Source: DGNJ01 sp002388905 (GTDB lineage: Bacteria; Pseudomonadota; Gammaproteobacteria; Pseudomonadales; Porticoccaceae). Taken from it: DNA of 64,000 nucleotides. Shown piece after piece: positions 26,703 through 36,748 of the stretch; within the stretch, counting starts at the first letter, position 1; every line of letters begins with the position of its first letter. The DNA lies in the NCBI GenBank assembly GCA_036843405.1, contig DAITSJ010000001.1, forward strand, positions 186,001 through 250,000. Reading direction: 5' to 3'. A model generated the notes under the pieces. It was not told the DNA's origin. It saw only the letters and a program-made list of their open reading frames with translations, and did not search any database. The translations under genes were made by a program, and so were the position numbers.

Positions 26703-28151
26703 TTAACGGCGCCAGAACATGGGTGTGAAGAGCACCAGAACCGTAAAGATTTCCAGGCGGCCCACGATCATGGCCCCGGACAGAATCCACTTGGAGAAAT
26801 TGTCGATATCGTAGTAATGGAGGTTGGCGTCGCCGAGGGCGGGCCCCATGTTGTTCACAGTGGCGGCGGTGGCGGACCAGGCGGTGACATAGTCGAGGCC
26901 GGAAGCGAGTAGCAGCAGGACGATAACGTAATAAACCGCCAGGTAGACCCCGAAGAAGGCCCAGACCGCGTCCGAGACCCGCTCTTCCACCACCCAGTTG
27001 CGGATCTTGATGGGAAAGACCCCGTTGGGATGAATCAGGCGCGAAATTTCCCGCAGCCCCTGCTTGGCCAGAAACAGCATGCGGCCCATCTTGATGCCGC
27101 CAGTGGTGGAGCCCACACAACCGCCGAAAAACGACACCACCAGCAGGAAGAACGGCAGAAAGGTGGGCCAGGCACTGAAATTGGTGGTGGTGAAACCGGT
27201 ACCGGTCAGTATGGATACCAACTGGAAAATACCGTGAGAAAGACTGTCCTTAATATCGTGGACGCCGTAAAAATAGAGGCCGAGGCAGACGATAATGGCG
27301 CTGACCAGGATTATCTGCAGATAAAGCCTGGCTTCCGGATTGCGCCAGTAGTGGAATACACTGCCTTTCACCCAGGCGTAGTAGTGAAGGCCGAAGCTGG
27401 TGCCCCCCAGGATCATGAAGATCACCGCAATGGCGTAGATGATATCGCTGCCGAAATGGCCGACACTGGCGTCGTAGTTGGCGAAGCCGCCCGTGGCGAT
27501 GGTGGAGAAGCTGTGGGTCAGGGCGTCGAAAAAGTTCATGCCCGCCATCCAGTAGGCCATGGTGCAGACCACCGTCAAGCCCACGTAAATCAGGAACAGC
27601 GCCTTGGCGGTTTCGGCGATCCGGGGAGTCATCTTGGTTTCCTTGGCCGGCCCCACCATCTCCGCCCGGTACAGTTGCATGCCGCCGACTCCCAGCATGG
27701 GCATGATGGCCACCGCGATCACCACGATACCGATGCCACCCAGCCAGTGCAGTTGCTGTCGGTAGTAAAGAATGGACTTGGGCAGGTGATCGAGACCGGT
27801 GATCACGGTTGCCCCGGTGGTGGTGAGCCCGGAGACGGATTCGAAAACGGCATTGGTGAAACTCAGGTGGAGTTCGTCCACCAGCATCAGTGGCAATGCC
27901 CCCACCAGGCCCAACACGACCCAGAACAGGGCCGTGATAATAAAGCCGTCCCGGGTGCGCAGTTCTATGGGGCGGCGGCTGTAGGGCAGCCACATGAGCA
28001 TACCCAGGGAGAATGTGATGGCAAAGGCCAGGAAAAAGGCGCCCTGGGTGTCCTCCCCGTAAATCGTCGCCACCAGGATGGGCACCAGCAGCGTGATGCT
28101 GAAGACCATCAGGAACAGGCCGAGGATGCGCGAGACCATTGAGGGATGCAT
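26703..28151 (-). CDS. trkH: Potassium uptake protein TrkH (copy 1)
   Basis: TrkH is the channel-like subunit of the Trk/Ktr K+ uptake system, gated by TrkA. The 482-residue protein has about ten membrane segments and four pore loops: SGLTTTGATV, ATGGFANYD, TGTGFTTTNF and VNNMGPALGD. It lies 18 bp downstream of trkA and ends the def-fmt-rsmB-trkH-trkA-trkH run. It is very similar along its whole length to the other TrkH at 29749-31197. The third filter loop differs most (TGTGFTTTNF here, TSTGFITDDF in the other). Confidence 0.95.
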   Translation of the reverse strand: MHPSMVSRILGLFLMVFSITLLVPILVATIYGEDTQGAFFLAFAITFSLGMLMWLPYSRRPIELRTRDGFIITALFWVVLGLVGALPLMLVDELHLSFTNAVFESVSGLTTTGATVITGLDHLPKSILYYRQQLHWLGGIGIVVIAVAIMPMLGVGGMQLYRAEMVGPAKETKMTPRIAETAKALFLIYVGLTVVCTMAYWMAGMNFFDALTHSFSTIATGGFANYDASVGHFGSDIIYAIAVIFMILGGTSFGLHYYAWVKGSVFHYWRNPEARLYLQIILVSAIIVCLGLYFYGVHDIKDSLSHGIFQLVSILTGTGFTTTNFSAWPTFLPFFLLVVSFFGGCVGSTTGGIKMGRMLFLAKQGLREISRLIHPNGVFPIKIRNWVVEERVSDAVWAFFGVYLAVYYVIVLLLLASGLDYVTAWSATAATVNNMGPALGDANLHYYDIDNFSKWILSGAMIVGRLEIFTVLVLFTPMFWRR

Positions 28152-28169
28152 AGGGAGTTCCGGGGCGCC

Positions 28170-29552
28170 CTAGAAAAACGTAAAGCCGACCTGGAACAGG
28201 CGCTCCACGTCCTTGACTCGTTTTTTGTCCACCACGAAGACGATTACGTGATCGCCGCTTTCAATCACGGTGTCCCGGTGTGCGATTATCACCTCGCCCC
28301 CGCGCTCGAGGGCGGCCAGGGTGGCGCCGGGCGGCGACTTGATATCCTCGATTCTGCGGCCCACCACCTTGGAATTGTTGGCATCGCCGTGGACGATAAT
28401 CTCCAGGGCCTCGGCGGCGCCCCGGCGCAGGGAATGAACATTGACGGCACCGCTCTTGCGCACATGGGTGAGCAACAGGCTGGTGGTGGCCTGCTGGGGG
28501 GAGATGGCGATATCGATCTCGCCGCCCTGCATCAGGTTGGCGTACACCTGGTTCTGGATCAGGGTCATCACCTTGTAGGCGCCCAGGCGTTTGGCCAGCA
28601 GCGAGGCCATGATATTGACCTCGTCGTCATTGGTGAGCGCCAGGAAGACGTCGGTCTTCTCGATATTTTCCTCGAGCAACAACTCCTGGTCCGTGGCGGA
28701 GCCGTTAAGGACAACGGTTTTGGAAAGGTTTTCGGAGAGAAAGTCGCAGCGCTTCGGTGAAAACTCGATGATCTTGACGTTGTAGTCTTTTTCCAGGGCC
28801 TGGGCGAGGCGGAAGCCGATATTGCCACCCCCGGCGATGATCAGGCGCTTGTAGGGTTCGTCCAGCTGGCGCAGTTCGCCCATCACCTTGCGGATATTAT
28901 TCTTGGCGGCGATGAAAAACACTTCATCGCCGGCCTGGATGACCGTGTCCCCCTCGGGAACGATGGGCCGGTCCCGACGGAAGATGGCCGCCACCCGGGC
29001 GTCGACATTGGGCATGTGCTCGCGCAACGAGCGCAGCTCATGGCCCACCAGGGGCCCGTCCGAGTAGGCTCTTACCGCCACCAGCTGCATGATGCCGTCG
29101 GCGAAGTCCAGCACCTGCAGGGATCCCGGTTGTTGAATAAGCCGGTAGATATATTCCGTCACCACTTGCTCCGGGGTGATCAGTACATCCACGGGCACAT
29201 GCTCGCTGGTGAAGAGCTTGTCCTTGTAGCGGGAGTTGACGTAGCTGCTGGCCCGCACGCGGGCGATCTTGGTGGGGGTGCGGAACAGCGAGTAGGCCAC
29301 CTGGCAGGAAAGCATATTGATTTCGTCGCTGTTGGTGACGGCGACGATCATGTCGGCATCCTCGATGCCGGCCCGTATCAGGACGTCGGGATGGCAGCCC
29401 ATGCCCGGCACGGTACGGATATCGAGCCTGTCCTGGAGAGCGCGCAGCCGTTTTTCGTCGATATCGACGACAGTGATGTCGTTAGCTTCCCGGGCCAGGT
29501 TGTCGGTGAGGGTTGACCCCACCTGCCCGGCACCCACGATAATAATTTTCAC
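28170..29552 (-). CDS. trkA: Trk system K+ uptake regulator TrkA
   Basis: TrkA is the cytosolic nucleotide-binding gating ring of TrkH. The 460-residue protein has the full double arrangement RCK_N-RCK_C-RCK_N-RCK_C. The first Rossmann motif is IIVGAGQVGSTL at the N-terminus; the second is IIAGGGNIGFRLAQ near residue 235. It sits between two trkH genes and presumably serves both. Confidence 0.96.
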   Translation of the reverse strand: MKIIIVGAGQVGSTLTDNLAREANDITVVDIDEKRLRALQDRLDIRTVPGMGCHPDVLIRAGIEDADMIVAVTNSDEINMLSCQVAYSLFRTPTKIARVRASSYVNSRYKDKLFTSEHVPVDVLITPEQVVTEYIYRLIQQPGSLQVLDFADGIMQLVAVRAYSDGPLVGHELRSLREHMPNVDARVAAIFRRDRPIVPEGDTVIQAGDEVFFIAAKNNIRKVMGELRQLDEPYKRLIIAGGGNIGFRLAQALEKDYNVKIIEFSPKRCDFLSENLSKTVVLNGSATDQELLLEENIEKTDVFLALTNDDEVNIMASLLAKRLGAYKVMTLIQNQVYANLMQGGEIDIAISPQQATTSLLLTHVRKSGAVNVHSLRRGAAEALEIIVHGDANNSKVVGRRIEDIKSPPGATLAALERGGEVIIAHRDTVIESGDHVIVFVVDKKRVKDVERLFQVGFTFF

Positions 29553-29748
29553 GACTGATCCTTTTTTCCATGCTGCCGGGTGAATGGCATGTCGCCTTCC
29601 TGTCGGAGGAGCAAAGCGCTGGGTGAGACGTCGAAAGCATCATAAAGGCAGATCAACGGCAAGCACAACATGGGCTCGGGGCAGCGACATCCTCTGCGGG
29701 AACGCTTTGGGAGTTTCCATCGCTTTTCAACTGCCTGCTGTCTCGTCA

Positions 29749-31197
29749 TCAGCGTCGCCAGAACATGGGGGTGAAAAGCACCAGCACGGTGAAAATTTCC
29801 AGACGACCGACGATCATGGCCGCGGACAACACCCATTTGGCGAAAAGGTTGATCTGGTCAAAGTTGACGGCCACATCGCCCAGGCCCGGCCCCATGTTAT
29901 TGATGGTGGCGGCAGTGGCGGACCAGGCGGTGACGTAATCGAGGCCCGATGCCAGCAGCAACAGGACAAACAGGTAGTAGACCCCCAGATAAACGCAAAA
30001 GAACGCCCAGACGGAATCGGTGACGTGCTCCTCCACCACCCAGTTGCGGATCTTCAGCGGAAAGACGCCATTGGGGTGGACGAGGCGGGACAGTTCCCGG
30101 AATCCCTGCTTGCCCAGAAACAGCATGCGCCCCATCTTGACGCCGCCGGCCGTCGATCCCACACAGCCACCAAAAAACGACAGCACCAGCAGGAAGAACG
30201 GCAGGAAGGTGGGCCAGGTACTGAAATCGTCGGTGATAAATCCCGTCGAGGTGATAATGGAAACCAGCTGGAAGGTGCCGTGGACAACGCTGTTTTCGGC
30301 GTCGTGGTGACCGGTGCCCAAGAGGTAGAGAACCGTGATTACCGAGCCCGCGGCAATGATCTGGAGGTAAAGCTTGCTTTCGGGGTTTCGCCAGTAGTGC
30401 CGGATGCTGCCCTTGACCCAGGTATAGTAGTGGAGGCCGAAACTGGCCCCGGCCAGGATCATGAAGACCACCGCGATTGTGTAGATTACGTTGTTCCGGA
30501 AATAACCGAGGCTGGCATCGTAGTTGGAAAATCCACCCGTGGCGATGGTGGAAAAACTGTGCGTCACCGCGTCGAAAACAGACATGCCTGCAAGCCAGAA
30601 CGCCAGGGCGCAGGCTGCCGTCAATGCCACATAGATGATAAACAGGACCTTCGCGGTTTGGGCGATGCGCGGTGTCATCTTGGCCTCTTTCGCGGGCCCC
30701 ATCATCTCGGCCCGGTATAGCTGCATGCCACCGACCCCGAGCATGGGCATGATAGCCACGGCGATGACGACAATGCCGATACCGCCCAGCCAGTGCAATT
30801 GCTGGCGGTAGTAGAGAATGGACCGGGGCATATGGTCCAGGCCGGTCATGACCGTGGCTCCGGTGGTGGTCAGCCCGGAAATGGATTCGAAGACGGCGTT
30901 GGTAAAGCTCAGGTGGACTTCGGTCATGAGCATCAACGGCATGGCTCCAACCAGGCCAAGGACCACCCAGAACAGGGTGGTCACCACAAAGCCGTCCCGG
31001 GTGCGCAGATTGAGGGGGCGTCGGCTGAAGGGCAGCCACATGAGCATGCCCAGGGAATAGGTAATGGCAAAGGAGAGGAAAAAGGCGCCGTGGGTGTCCT
31101 CGCCGTAGGCCAAGGCGACAGCGATGGGCACCAGGAGCGTTGCGCTGAACACCATCAGGAAGAGGCCCAGTATGCGTGACACCATGGCCGGATGCAT
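29749..31197 (-). CDS. trkH: Potassium uptake protein TrkH (copy 2)
   Basis: This is a second 482-residue TrkH, 196 bp upstream of trkA. Pore loops are SGLTTTGATV, ATGGFSNYD, TSTGFITDDF and INNMGPGLGD. The copies share length, start (MHP-MVSRILGLFLMVFS) and end (IFTVLVLFTPMFWRR), which indicates tandem duplication. Substitutions are spread across the gene, so it is not a recent event. Upstream are rsmB, fmt and def in the same direction. Confidence 0.95.
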   Translation of the reverse strand: MHPAMVSRILGLFLMVFSATLLVPIAVALAYGEDTHGAFFLSFAITYSLGMLMWLPFSRRPLNLRTRDGFVVTTLFWVVLGLVGAMPLMLMTEVHLSFTNAVFESISGLTTTGATVMTGLDHMPRSILYYRQQLHWLGGIGIVVIAVAIMPMLGVGGMQLYRAEMMGPAKEAKMTPRIAQTAKVLFIIYVALTAACALAFWLAGMSVFDAVTHSFSTIATGGFSNYDASLGYFRNNVIYTIAVVFMILAGASFGLHYYTWVKGSIRHYWRNPESKLYLQIIAAGSVITVLYLLGTGHHDAENSVVHGTFQLVSIITSTGFITDDFSTWPTFLPFFLLVLSFFGGCVGSTAGGVKMGRMLFLGKQGFRELSRLVHPNGVFPLKIRNWVVEEHVTDSVWAFFCVYLGVYYLFVLLLLASGLDYVTAWSATAATINNMGPGLGDVAVNFDQINLFAKWVLSAAMIVGRLEIFTVLVLFTPMFWRR

Positions 31198-31348
31198 CGA
31201 TTATTTCCAATCCTGATAACTAGGGAGTAGCCCCGTTGAGTGGGCCGGCATTTTCGTTACCGAGGTTGGGCTCACGGATGGCAACCGGAAGTCCCCGGCC
31301 GCAGGCAGTCTGAACAGGCCCCGGCAAAAATTCCCGGTTCGGACGGGA

Positions 31349-32677
31349 TCACTCTGAAGCCTCCGGTGAAGGCCCGGTTTTTTCCAGGAGCGCGTAATAG
31401 AATCCGTCGGGTCCGTTGGCGTCCGGCAGCAACTGGCGACCGCAGCGGGTGGGGATGCCCCACTCCCCGGAAATGGGCAGCACCCGGCAATCACCGGTGG
31501 CTGCCGCGAAAGACGACACCAACTCGTCATTTTCCGCCGGCAATACGGAACAGGTGGCGTAGAGCAGTCGCCCGCCCGGTATCAGCGTTCGCCATAGAGT
31601 CTCCAGGAGCTGCCGCTGCGTTGTCGCCAGCTTAGCAATATCGTCCCGGCGGCGCAGCAACTTGATATCCGGGTGACGGCGAATGACGCCCGTCCCCGAA
31701 CAGGGAGCGTCAAGCAGGATGCGATGGAAACCGTTGCCGTCCCACCAGTCGGCGGGGCGTGCCGCATCGGCTGCTTGCAGCCGGGCCTTGAGCCCCAGCC
31801 GGCGAAGGTTGTCGGCAACCCGCTGCAGGCGTTCGTCGTCGATATCCAGGGCGATGAGTTCGCCCACAGCCGGTTCAAACTCAAGCAGGTGCCCGGTTTT
31901 GCCCCCGGGCGCACAGCAGGCATCCAGCACCCGCTGCCCCGGTCCGGGCGCGAGCAGGGGTGCCGCCAGTTGCGCTGCCTCGTCCTGGACGCTGACCCGC
32001 CCGTCAGCGAAACCCGGCAAGCGGTCGACGGCCACGGCCTCGCCCAGGTAGACCCCTACCCGCGACAGCAATGCGGGGCGGGCTTCGATACCGGCCCGGG
32101 CCAGGTCAGCCAGGTAGTCTTCCCGGGATCCCCGTAATGGATTGACTCTCAGGGTCATTGGCGGCCGATCGTTGTTACCGCTGAAAATGGCCCGGCTATG
32201 ATCGGGCCAGGCCGTTTCCAGCGCCTGCCGGAGCCAGTCCGGATGGGCCGTGCGAAAGCGGGGATCGTCGGCCAGGGTCGATGCCAGGGACTCCCTTTCC
32301 CGGAGGTAGCGGCGCAGGACTCCGTTGACCAGTCCGCGGGCCCAGGGTCGCTTGAGGGCGCGACAGGCGGCCACCGCCTCGTTGACGGCAGCGTGTTCGG
32401 CGGTGCCCATTTCGCGGAGCTGGTAGAGGGCGGTGGCGAGCAGTGCAGTGACTTCCGCATCCTTGAGCTTGAGCGGCTTGTCGAGCAGCGCTCCCAAGAG
32501 GCTCTCCAGGGCCGGGTAGTGGCGCAGGGTGCCGTAGCACAGTTCCTGCAGGAATCCCCGGTCACGGGGCGGCACTTTCTCCAGGTACTTGGGCAGGAGC
32601 GTGGCCAGGGACGCCTCGCCCCGGATAACAGCCGCCAGGATCCGGGCGCAGGCGGTGCGCGGGTTCATGGCACTCAT
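31349..32677 (-). CDS. rsmB: 16S rRNA (cytosine-C5) methyltransferase RsmB
   Basis: RsmB (Sun/Fmu) methylates C967 of 16S rRNA. The 442-residue protein has an N-terminal NusB-like RNA-binding domain (about 1-140, with FLQELCYGTLRHYPAL) and a SAM-dependent methyltransferase domain with DACCAPGGKTGHLLE and the catalytic cysteine regions DAPCSGTGVIRRHPDIK and YATCSV. Its start overlaps the fmt stop by 4 bp. Confidence 0.96.
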   Translation of the reverse strand: MSAMNPRTACARILAAVIRGEASLATLLPKYLEKVPPRDRGFLQELCYGTLRHYPALESLLGALLDKPLKLKDAEVTALLATALYQLREMGTAEHAAVNEAVAACRALKRPWARGLVNGVLRRYLRERESLASTLADDPRFRTAHPDWLRQALETAWPDHSRAIFSGNNDRPPMTLRVNPLRGSREDYLADLARAGIEARPALLSRVGVYLGEAVAVDRLPGFADGRVSVQDEAAQLAAPLLAPGPGQRVLDACCAPGGKTGHLLEFEPAVGELIALDIDDERLQRVADNLRRLGLKARLQAADAARPADWWDGNGFHRILLDAPCSGTGVIRRHPDIKLLRRRDDIAKLATTQRQLLETLWRTLIPGGRLLYATCSVLPAENDELVSSFAAATGDCRVLPISGEWGIPTRCGRQLLPDANGPDGFYYALLEKTGPSPEASE

Positions 32678-33633
32678 GGGCTGAAACGGGTGCCCGGCAC
32701 GAAGCGCCGGGCCTGTCCGCGCAGTATATCGGCCACCGGCAGGCGTTTTTTCCCGGGCAGCTGCATTTCCGTGATCGCCAGGATCCCCGTACCGCAGGCG
32801 ACCCGGATGGCATTGCCGTCGCTATCGACAATGGTGCCGGGCGGGCTGTCATCGTCACCGCCGTCGACCCGGGCCGCCCAGAGGCGGATGGTCTGGCCGT
32901 CCAGCCCGGTAAAGGCGACGGGGAAGGGATTGAAGGCGCGGATATTGCGCTCGATGGCGCGGGCATCGGCGGACCAGTCCACCCGGGCCTCCGCTTTTTC
33001 GATTTTGGGGGCGTAGGTGCTCAGGGTGTCGTCCTGGGGTTCGGGACTGGCCCTGCCGGCGGCCAGGGCGTCGAGAGTCCTGATCAGGGCCGGCGGGCCC
33101 AGGCCGGCCAGTTTATCGTGCAGGGATCCGCCGGTTTCATCGGCGCCGATAGTGCAGGAGTCCCTGGCGAGCACGTCGCCGGTATCGAGACCGGTGTCCA
33201 TCTGCATGATAGTGATGCCGGTCTCGGTGTCACCCGCCTGTATGGCCCGCTGGATGGGTGCGGCTCCGCGCCAGCGGGGCAGCAGGGAGGCATGAACATT
33301 AATACAGCCCAGTTTCGGTATAGTAAGCACTGACTCCGGAAGAATAAGCCCGTAGGCCACAACCACCATCAGGTCGGCCTCCAGTGCCGCCAGCCGGGCG
33401 CGGCTTTCAGAGTCCCTGAAATGATGCGGTTGGTGGACCGGCAGGTCGTGGCGCCGGGCCAGGGCCTTGACCGGAGTGGGCCGGAGTCTCTTGCCCCGGC
33501 CCGCGGGCCGGTCGGGTTGGGTATAGACCCCCGCCAGTTGGCAATTGGCCTCGATCAATGCCGCCAGGTGAATGGCGGCAAAGTCCGGCGTACCGGCAAA
33601 AACGAGGCGGAGATCCTGTCGGGTCGGCGGCAT
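32674..33633 (-). CDS. fmt: Methionyl-tRNA formyltransferase
   Basis: Fmt formylates initiator Met-tRNA with 10-formyl-THF. The 319-residue protein has the N-terminal FAGTPDFAAIHL, the catalytic/cofactor region INVHASLLPRWRGAAPIQRA and ITIMQMDTGLDTGDVL. The C-terminal OB-like domain follows about residue 205. The def-fmt-rsmB-trkA order is conserved in many gammaproteobacteria. Confidence 0.97.
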   Translation of the reverse strand: MPPTRQDLRLVFAGTPDFAAIHLAALIEANCQLAGVYTQPDRPAGRGKRLRPTPVKALARRHDLPVHQPHHFRDSESRARLAALEADLMVVVAYGLILPESVLTIPKLGCINVHASLLPRWRGAAPIQRAIQAGDTETGITIMQMDTGLDTGDVLARDSCTIGADETGGSLHDKLAGLGPPALIRTLDALAAGRASPEPQDDTLSTYAPKIEKAEARVDWSADARAIERNIRAFNPFPVAFTGLDGQTIRLWAARVDGGDDDSPPGTIVDSDGNAIRVACGTGILAITEMQLPGKKRLPVADILRGQARRFVPGTRFSP

Positions 33634-33686
33634 GGAGTTCCCTGAAAAAGGCCCTTAAGGCATGGCGCGGGAAGGCTTTCGTCGGC

Positions 33687-34193
33687 TCAGGCGCGCTTGC
33701 GGTGGAGTTTCTCGAGCTTCTGGCGGATACGCTGGCGTTTGACCGGTGACAGGTAATCCACGAACAATTTGCCCTCCAGGTGGTCCAGCTCATGCTGGAT
33801 GCATACCGCCAAAAGGCCGTCCGGTTCCATCTCGAAGGGCTGTCCCTCCCGGTCCAGAGCTTTGACGCGGATATTCTCCGGTCGGGCCACGGTTTCATAA
33901 AAACCGGGCACCGACAGGCACCCTTCGTCGAAATCGCGGGTTTCGTCGCCGAGCACCTCGACTTCCGGGTTGATAAAGACCAGGGGCTGGTCCCGCTCCT
34001 CGGAGATGTCCATTACCACCACCCGCTCATGGACGTTGATCTGGGTGGCGGCCAGGCCGATGCCGGGTGCCTCGTACATGGTCTCGAACATGTCGTCCAC
34101 CAGCTGGCGAATGCGGTCATCCACCTCGACCACCGGCCTGGCGCGGGTGCGCAACCGGGGGTCGGGAAATTCGAGAATTGTCAAAATAGCCAT
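33687..34193 (-). CDS. def: Peptide deformylase
   Basis: Def removes the formyl group from nascent proteins. The 168-residue protein has the three metal-site motifs: GIGLAATQ, EGCLSVPG and QHELDHLEG (HExxH type). It is the first gene of the leftward operon and is divergent from the LysM gene across 163 bp. Confidence 0.98.
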   Translation of the reverse strand: MAILTILEFPDPRLRTRARPVVEVDDRIRQLVDDMFETMYEAPGIGLAATQINVHERVVVMDISEERDQPLVFINPEVEVLGDETRDFDEGCLSVPGFYETVARPENIRVKALDREGQPFEMEPDGLLAVCIQHELDHLEGKLFVDYLSPVKRQRIRQKLEKLHRKRA

Positions 34194-34356
34194 AGTCTTT
34201 GTGACGGGTTTCTAGCAAAATGGCACGGACCACTGCTAACATTGGGTTTCAACAGGAGTTTTGCAGAGCACGGCTGCCCTGCCCGGTGCCCAAACAACAA
34301 CTGCCTTTGGCGGGCAATTATACATCATTGGGGAACAGCACACAGGACGAGTCAAG

Positions 34357-35376
34357 ATGAAAAAAACACTCCTAGCACTGGTGGGTGCCGGGTTGCTGGC
34401 CGTATCGGTCATGGCCGCCGACGCACCGTTTAACGAGGATATACCCGACCGCTACACGGTTGTGAAGGGCGACACGCTCTGGGATATATCCAATATGTTC
34501 CTGCAGGATCCATGGCTGTGGCCGGAGATCTGGTTCGTCAATCCCCAGATCAGCAACCCCCACCTGATTTATCCCGGCGACATCATCAAGCTGGTCTATA
34601 TTGACGGCAAACCGCGACTGACTGTCGAACGGGGCCGCACCGTCAAGCTCGAGCCCGAGGCCAAGGTCATTCCTCACGAGGAAGCAATCCCCACCCTGCC
34701 CCTTGACGTCATCGACAATTTCCTGAGTCGTACGCGGGTTGTCCAGCCCGGCCAACTGGAATTGGCCCCCTATGTGATCGCCGGCCACGAGAAGCGCATC
34801 CTCACCGGCAAGGGCGATGATTTCTATGTGCGCGGCGAACTGTCGCCGAACGTGGATTTCTATGGCATCTATCGCAAGGGCGATCCCTACGTGGATCCGG
34901 AAACCGATGAGTTGCTGGGTATCCGCGCCCAGGATGTGGGTTCGGCCCAGCTGAAAAGCACGGACGGCGAGATCGCCACCTTCGCGGCCACCCGCAGTGT
35001 CGAGGAAATCCGGATTGGCGACCGCCTCCTGCCTCACGAGGAGCGCCGCCTGGAGACCACTTTCTACCCGTCGCCTCCCGGGGATGATGTCGAGGGCCTG
35101 ATCATCGCCGTGGACGGCGGTGTCACCCAGGTGGGCCACCTGGATGTGGTTGCGATCAATCGTGGCAAGCGGGACGGGCTGGTCATCGGCAATATGCTGG
35201 CCATCTACAAAGCGGGGGAGCAGGTGCGGGATCGCATCAAGGGCGATATGGTGACCCTCCCCGCGGAACGGGCCGGTCTGCTCATGGTGTTCCGTACCTA
35301 TGACAAAATGAGTTTCGGTCTGGTCATGCACGCGGAGCGGCCCCTGGCCGTGGGAGACCAGATCCGCAACCCCTGA
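34357..35376 (+). CDS. LysM-domain exported protein
   Basis: This 339-residue protein probably binds peptidoglycan. A signal peptide (MKKTLLALVGAGLLAVSVMA) ends near residue 21. A LysM domain follows at about residues 28-85 (YTVVKGDTLWDISNMFL, then LIYPGDIIKLVY). The remaining ~250 residues, seen in LysM proteins next to dprA in gammaproteobacteria, have no catalytic motif I recognise. The ATG at 34357 is preferred to the TTG at 34261 because the signal peptide begins there and AGGACGA lies upstream. Its neighbours (def operon divergent, dprA downstream) match the conserved def-LysM-dprA layout. Confidence 0.88.
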   Translation: MKKTLLALVGAGLLAVSVMAADAPFNEDIPDRYTVVKGDTLWDISNMFLQDPWLWPEIWFVNPQISNPHLIYPGDIIKLVYIDGKPRLTVERGRTVKLEPEAKVIPHEEAIPTLPLDVIDNFLSRTRVVQPGQLELAPYVIAGHEKRILTGKGDDFYVRGELSPNVDFYGIYRKGDPYVDPETDELLGIRAQDVGSAQLKSTDGEIATFAATRSVEEIRIGDRLLPHEERRLETTFYPSPPGDDVEGLIIAVDGGVTQVGHLDVVAINRGKRDGLVIGNMLAIYKAGEQVRDRIKGDMVTLPAERAGLLMVFRTYDKMSFGLVMHAERPLAVGDQIRNP

Positions 35377-35397
35377 GGGTTTTCCAGACAATAGTAA

Positions 35398-35430
35398 AAC
35401 AGCCCCCGGTGCACCCGGGGGCTGTTCATT
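35398..35430 (+). terminator. Hairpin terminator between the LysM gene and dprA
   Basis: An inverted repeat AACAGCCCCCGG-TGCA-CCCGGGGGCTGTT (35398-35426) lies 22 bp after the LysM stop. The trailing T-rich stretch (TTCATTTTCC) is weak, so it may attenuate rather than fully stop transcription into dprA. Confidence 0.6.
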
Positions 35431-35445
35431 TTCCAGGGAGGGAAA

Positions 35446-36543
35446 ATGAACAGCGAGGAAGAAGCAGCGCTGATCGTCGCCGGCTTGCCCGGGGTCGACG
35501 CCCGGCTCATGCGGGCGATCCATTCCCAGGGCAGCTCGTTCGCTGCTTTTCTTGATCAGTCGCCGGCATCCTGTCCGGCACATCTGGCAGAGCCATTGTC
35601 CGCCTGGCGTCGCGACCCCGATCCTTTCCGCCGAAAGGCCGCCGGGCAAGCCGCCAGCTTGCGCCGGGCCGGCATCAGGTTACTGCCGGTTTCCGTCTCC
35701 GACTATCCCGCCCTGCTCCGGGAGATTCACCGCCCGCCGCCGATGCTGTACGTCCGGGGCGATGTGTCGGCGCTCGCGCTGCCCCAGCTGGCCATTGTCG
35801 GTAGCCGCCGCGCCAGCCGCCGGGGGCTCGACTGCGCCCGGCGTTTTGCCTCGGCCCTGGCGGAGGCGGGTTTCGTTATTACCAGCGGGCTCGCCCTGGG
35901 CATTGACGGCGCCGCCCACGCCGGCGCACTGGAAGCCGGCAAAACCCTGGCCGTGCTGGGCTGCGGACTGGATGTGGTCTATCCGCGGCAGCACCGCCGC
36001 CTCTATCAACAAATCCCTGAAGGGGGTGGCGCCCTGGTGAGTGAATTTCCTCCCGGCACCCCGGCGCGGGCCGCTCACTTTCCCCGGCGAAACCGGATAA
36101 TCAGTGGGCTCGCCCTGGGGACGCTGGTGGTGGAGGCGGCCCCCCGAAGCGGCTCGTTGATCACCGCCCGGCTGGCCATGGAACAGGGCCGCGAAGTCTT
36201 TGCGGTTCCGGGATCGATACAGGACCCCCATGCCCGGGGCTGCCACCAGTTGATCCGCGAGGGGGCGACATTGGTGGAGACGGTACAGGATGTCGCCGAA
36301 CAACTGGGGGGTATGCTCTCCTACAAGGCCGAGGAAGCCGGTTCGGATGCCGCCGCCGAAAATGCCGCCCCTGACGGAAAGCCGGGGCGGGTGCTTGACG
36401 CCATGGGCTTCGAGCCGGTGGACCTGGACACCCTGGTGCGGGCGACAGGGCTCGATGCGGCGGACCTGACCGGGCTTCTCGTGGACCTGGAGCTGTCTGG
36501 TTATGTAGAGAGTGCGGCGGGGCGCTACACCCGACTCCGTTAG
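35446..36543 (+). CDS. dprA: DNA-processing protein DprA
   Basis: DprA (Smf) loads RecA onto incoming single-stranded DNA during transformation. The 365-residue protein has an N-terminal SAM-like region, the Rossmann DNA_processg_A core (AIVGSRRASRRGLDCARRFA, SGLALGIDGAAH, CGLDVVYP, RRNRIISGLA, PRSGSLITAR) and a C-terminal winged helix (about 300-365). GGAGGG precedes the ATG. Confidence 0.95.
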   Translation: MNSEEEAALIVAGLPGVDARLMRAIHSQGSSFAAFLDQSPASCPAHLAEPLSAWRRDPDPFRRKAAGQAASLRRAGIRLLPVSVSDYPALLREIHRPPPMLYVRGDVSALALPQLAIVGSRRASRRGLDCARRFASALAEAGFVITSGLALGIDGAAHAGALEAGKTLAVLGCGLDVVYPRQHRRLYQQIPEGGGALVSEFPPGTPARAAHFPRRNRIISGLALGTLVVEAAPRSGSLITARLAMEQGREVFAVPGSIQDPHARGCHQLIREGATLVETVQDVAEQLGGMLSYKAEEAGSDAAAENAAPDGKPGRVLDAMGFEPVDLDTLVRATGLDAADLTGLLVDLELSGYVESAAGRYTRLR

Positions 36544-36748
36544 CAGGGCTTGTTGTGCGCACCGGGCATTTGCGATAGCCTCCCCGCTCTGCTGCCCGGC
36601 CCGAAACCGCAACTCGCGGCAGCGGTGCTAACTTGGACTCATTGGTCGTCGGTTGCCTCGCTACTGTGCTCGCTCAAGCCATAACTCCGACAGATCGCCG
36701 GCCGGTTCGCCGGTGTTCCTGCTCCGCGCCGGTCGCGGGTGCCTGACC

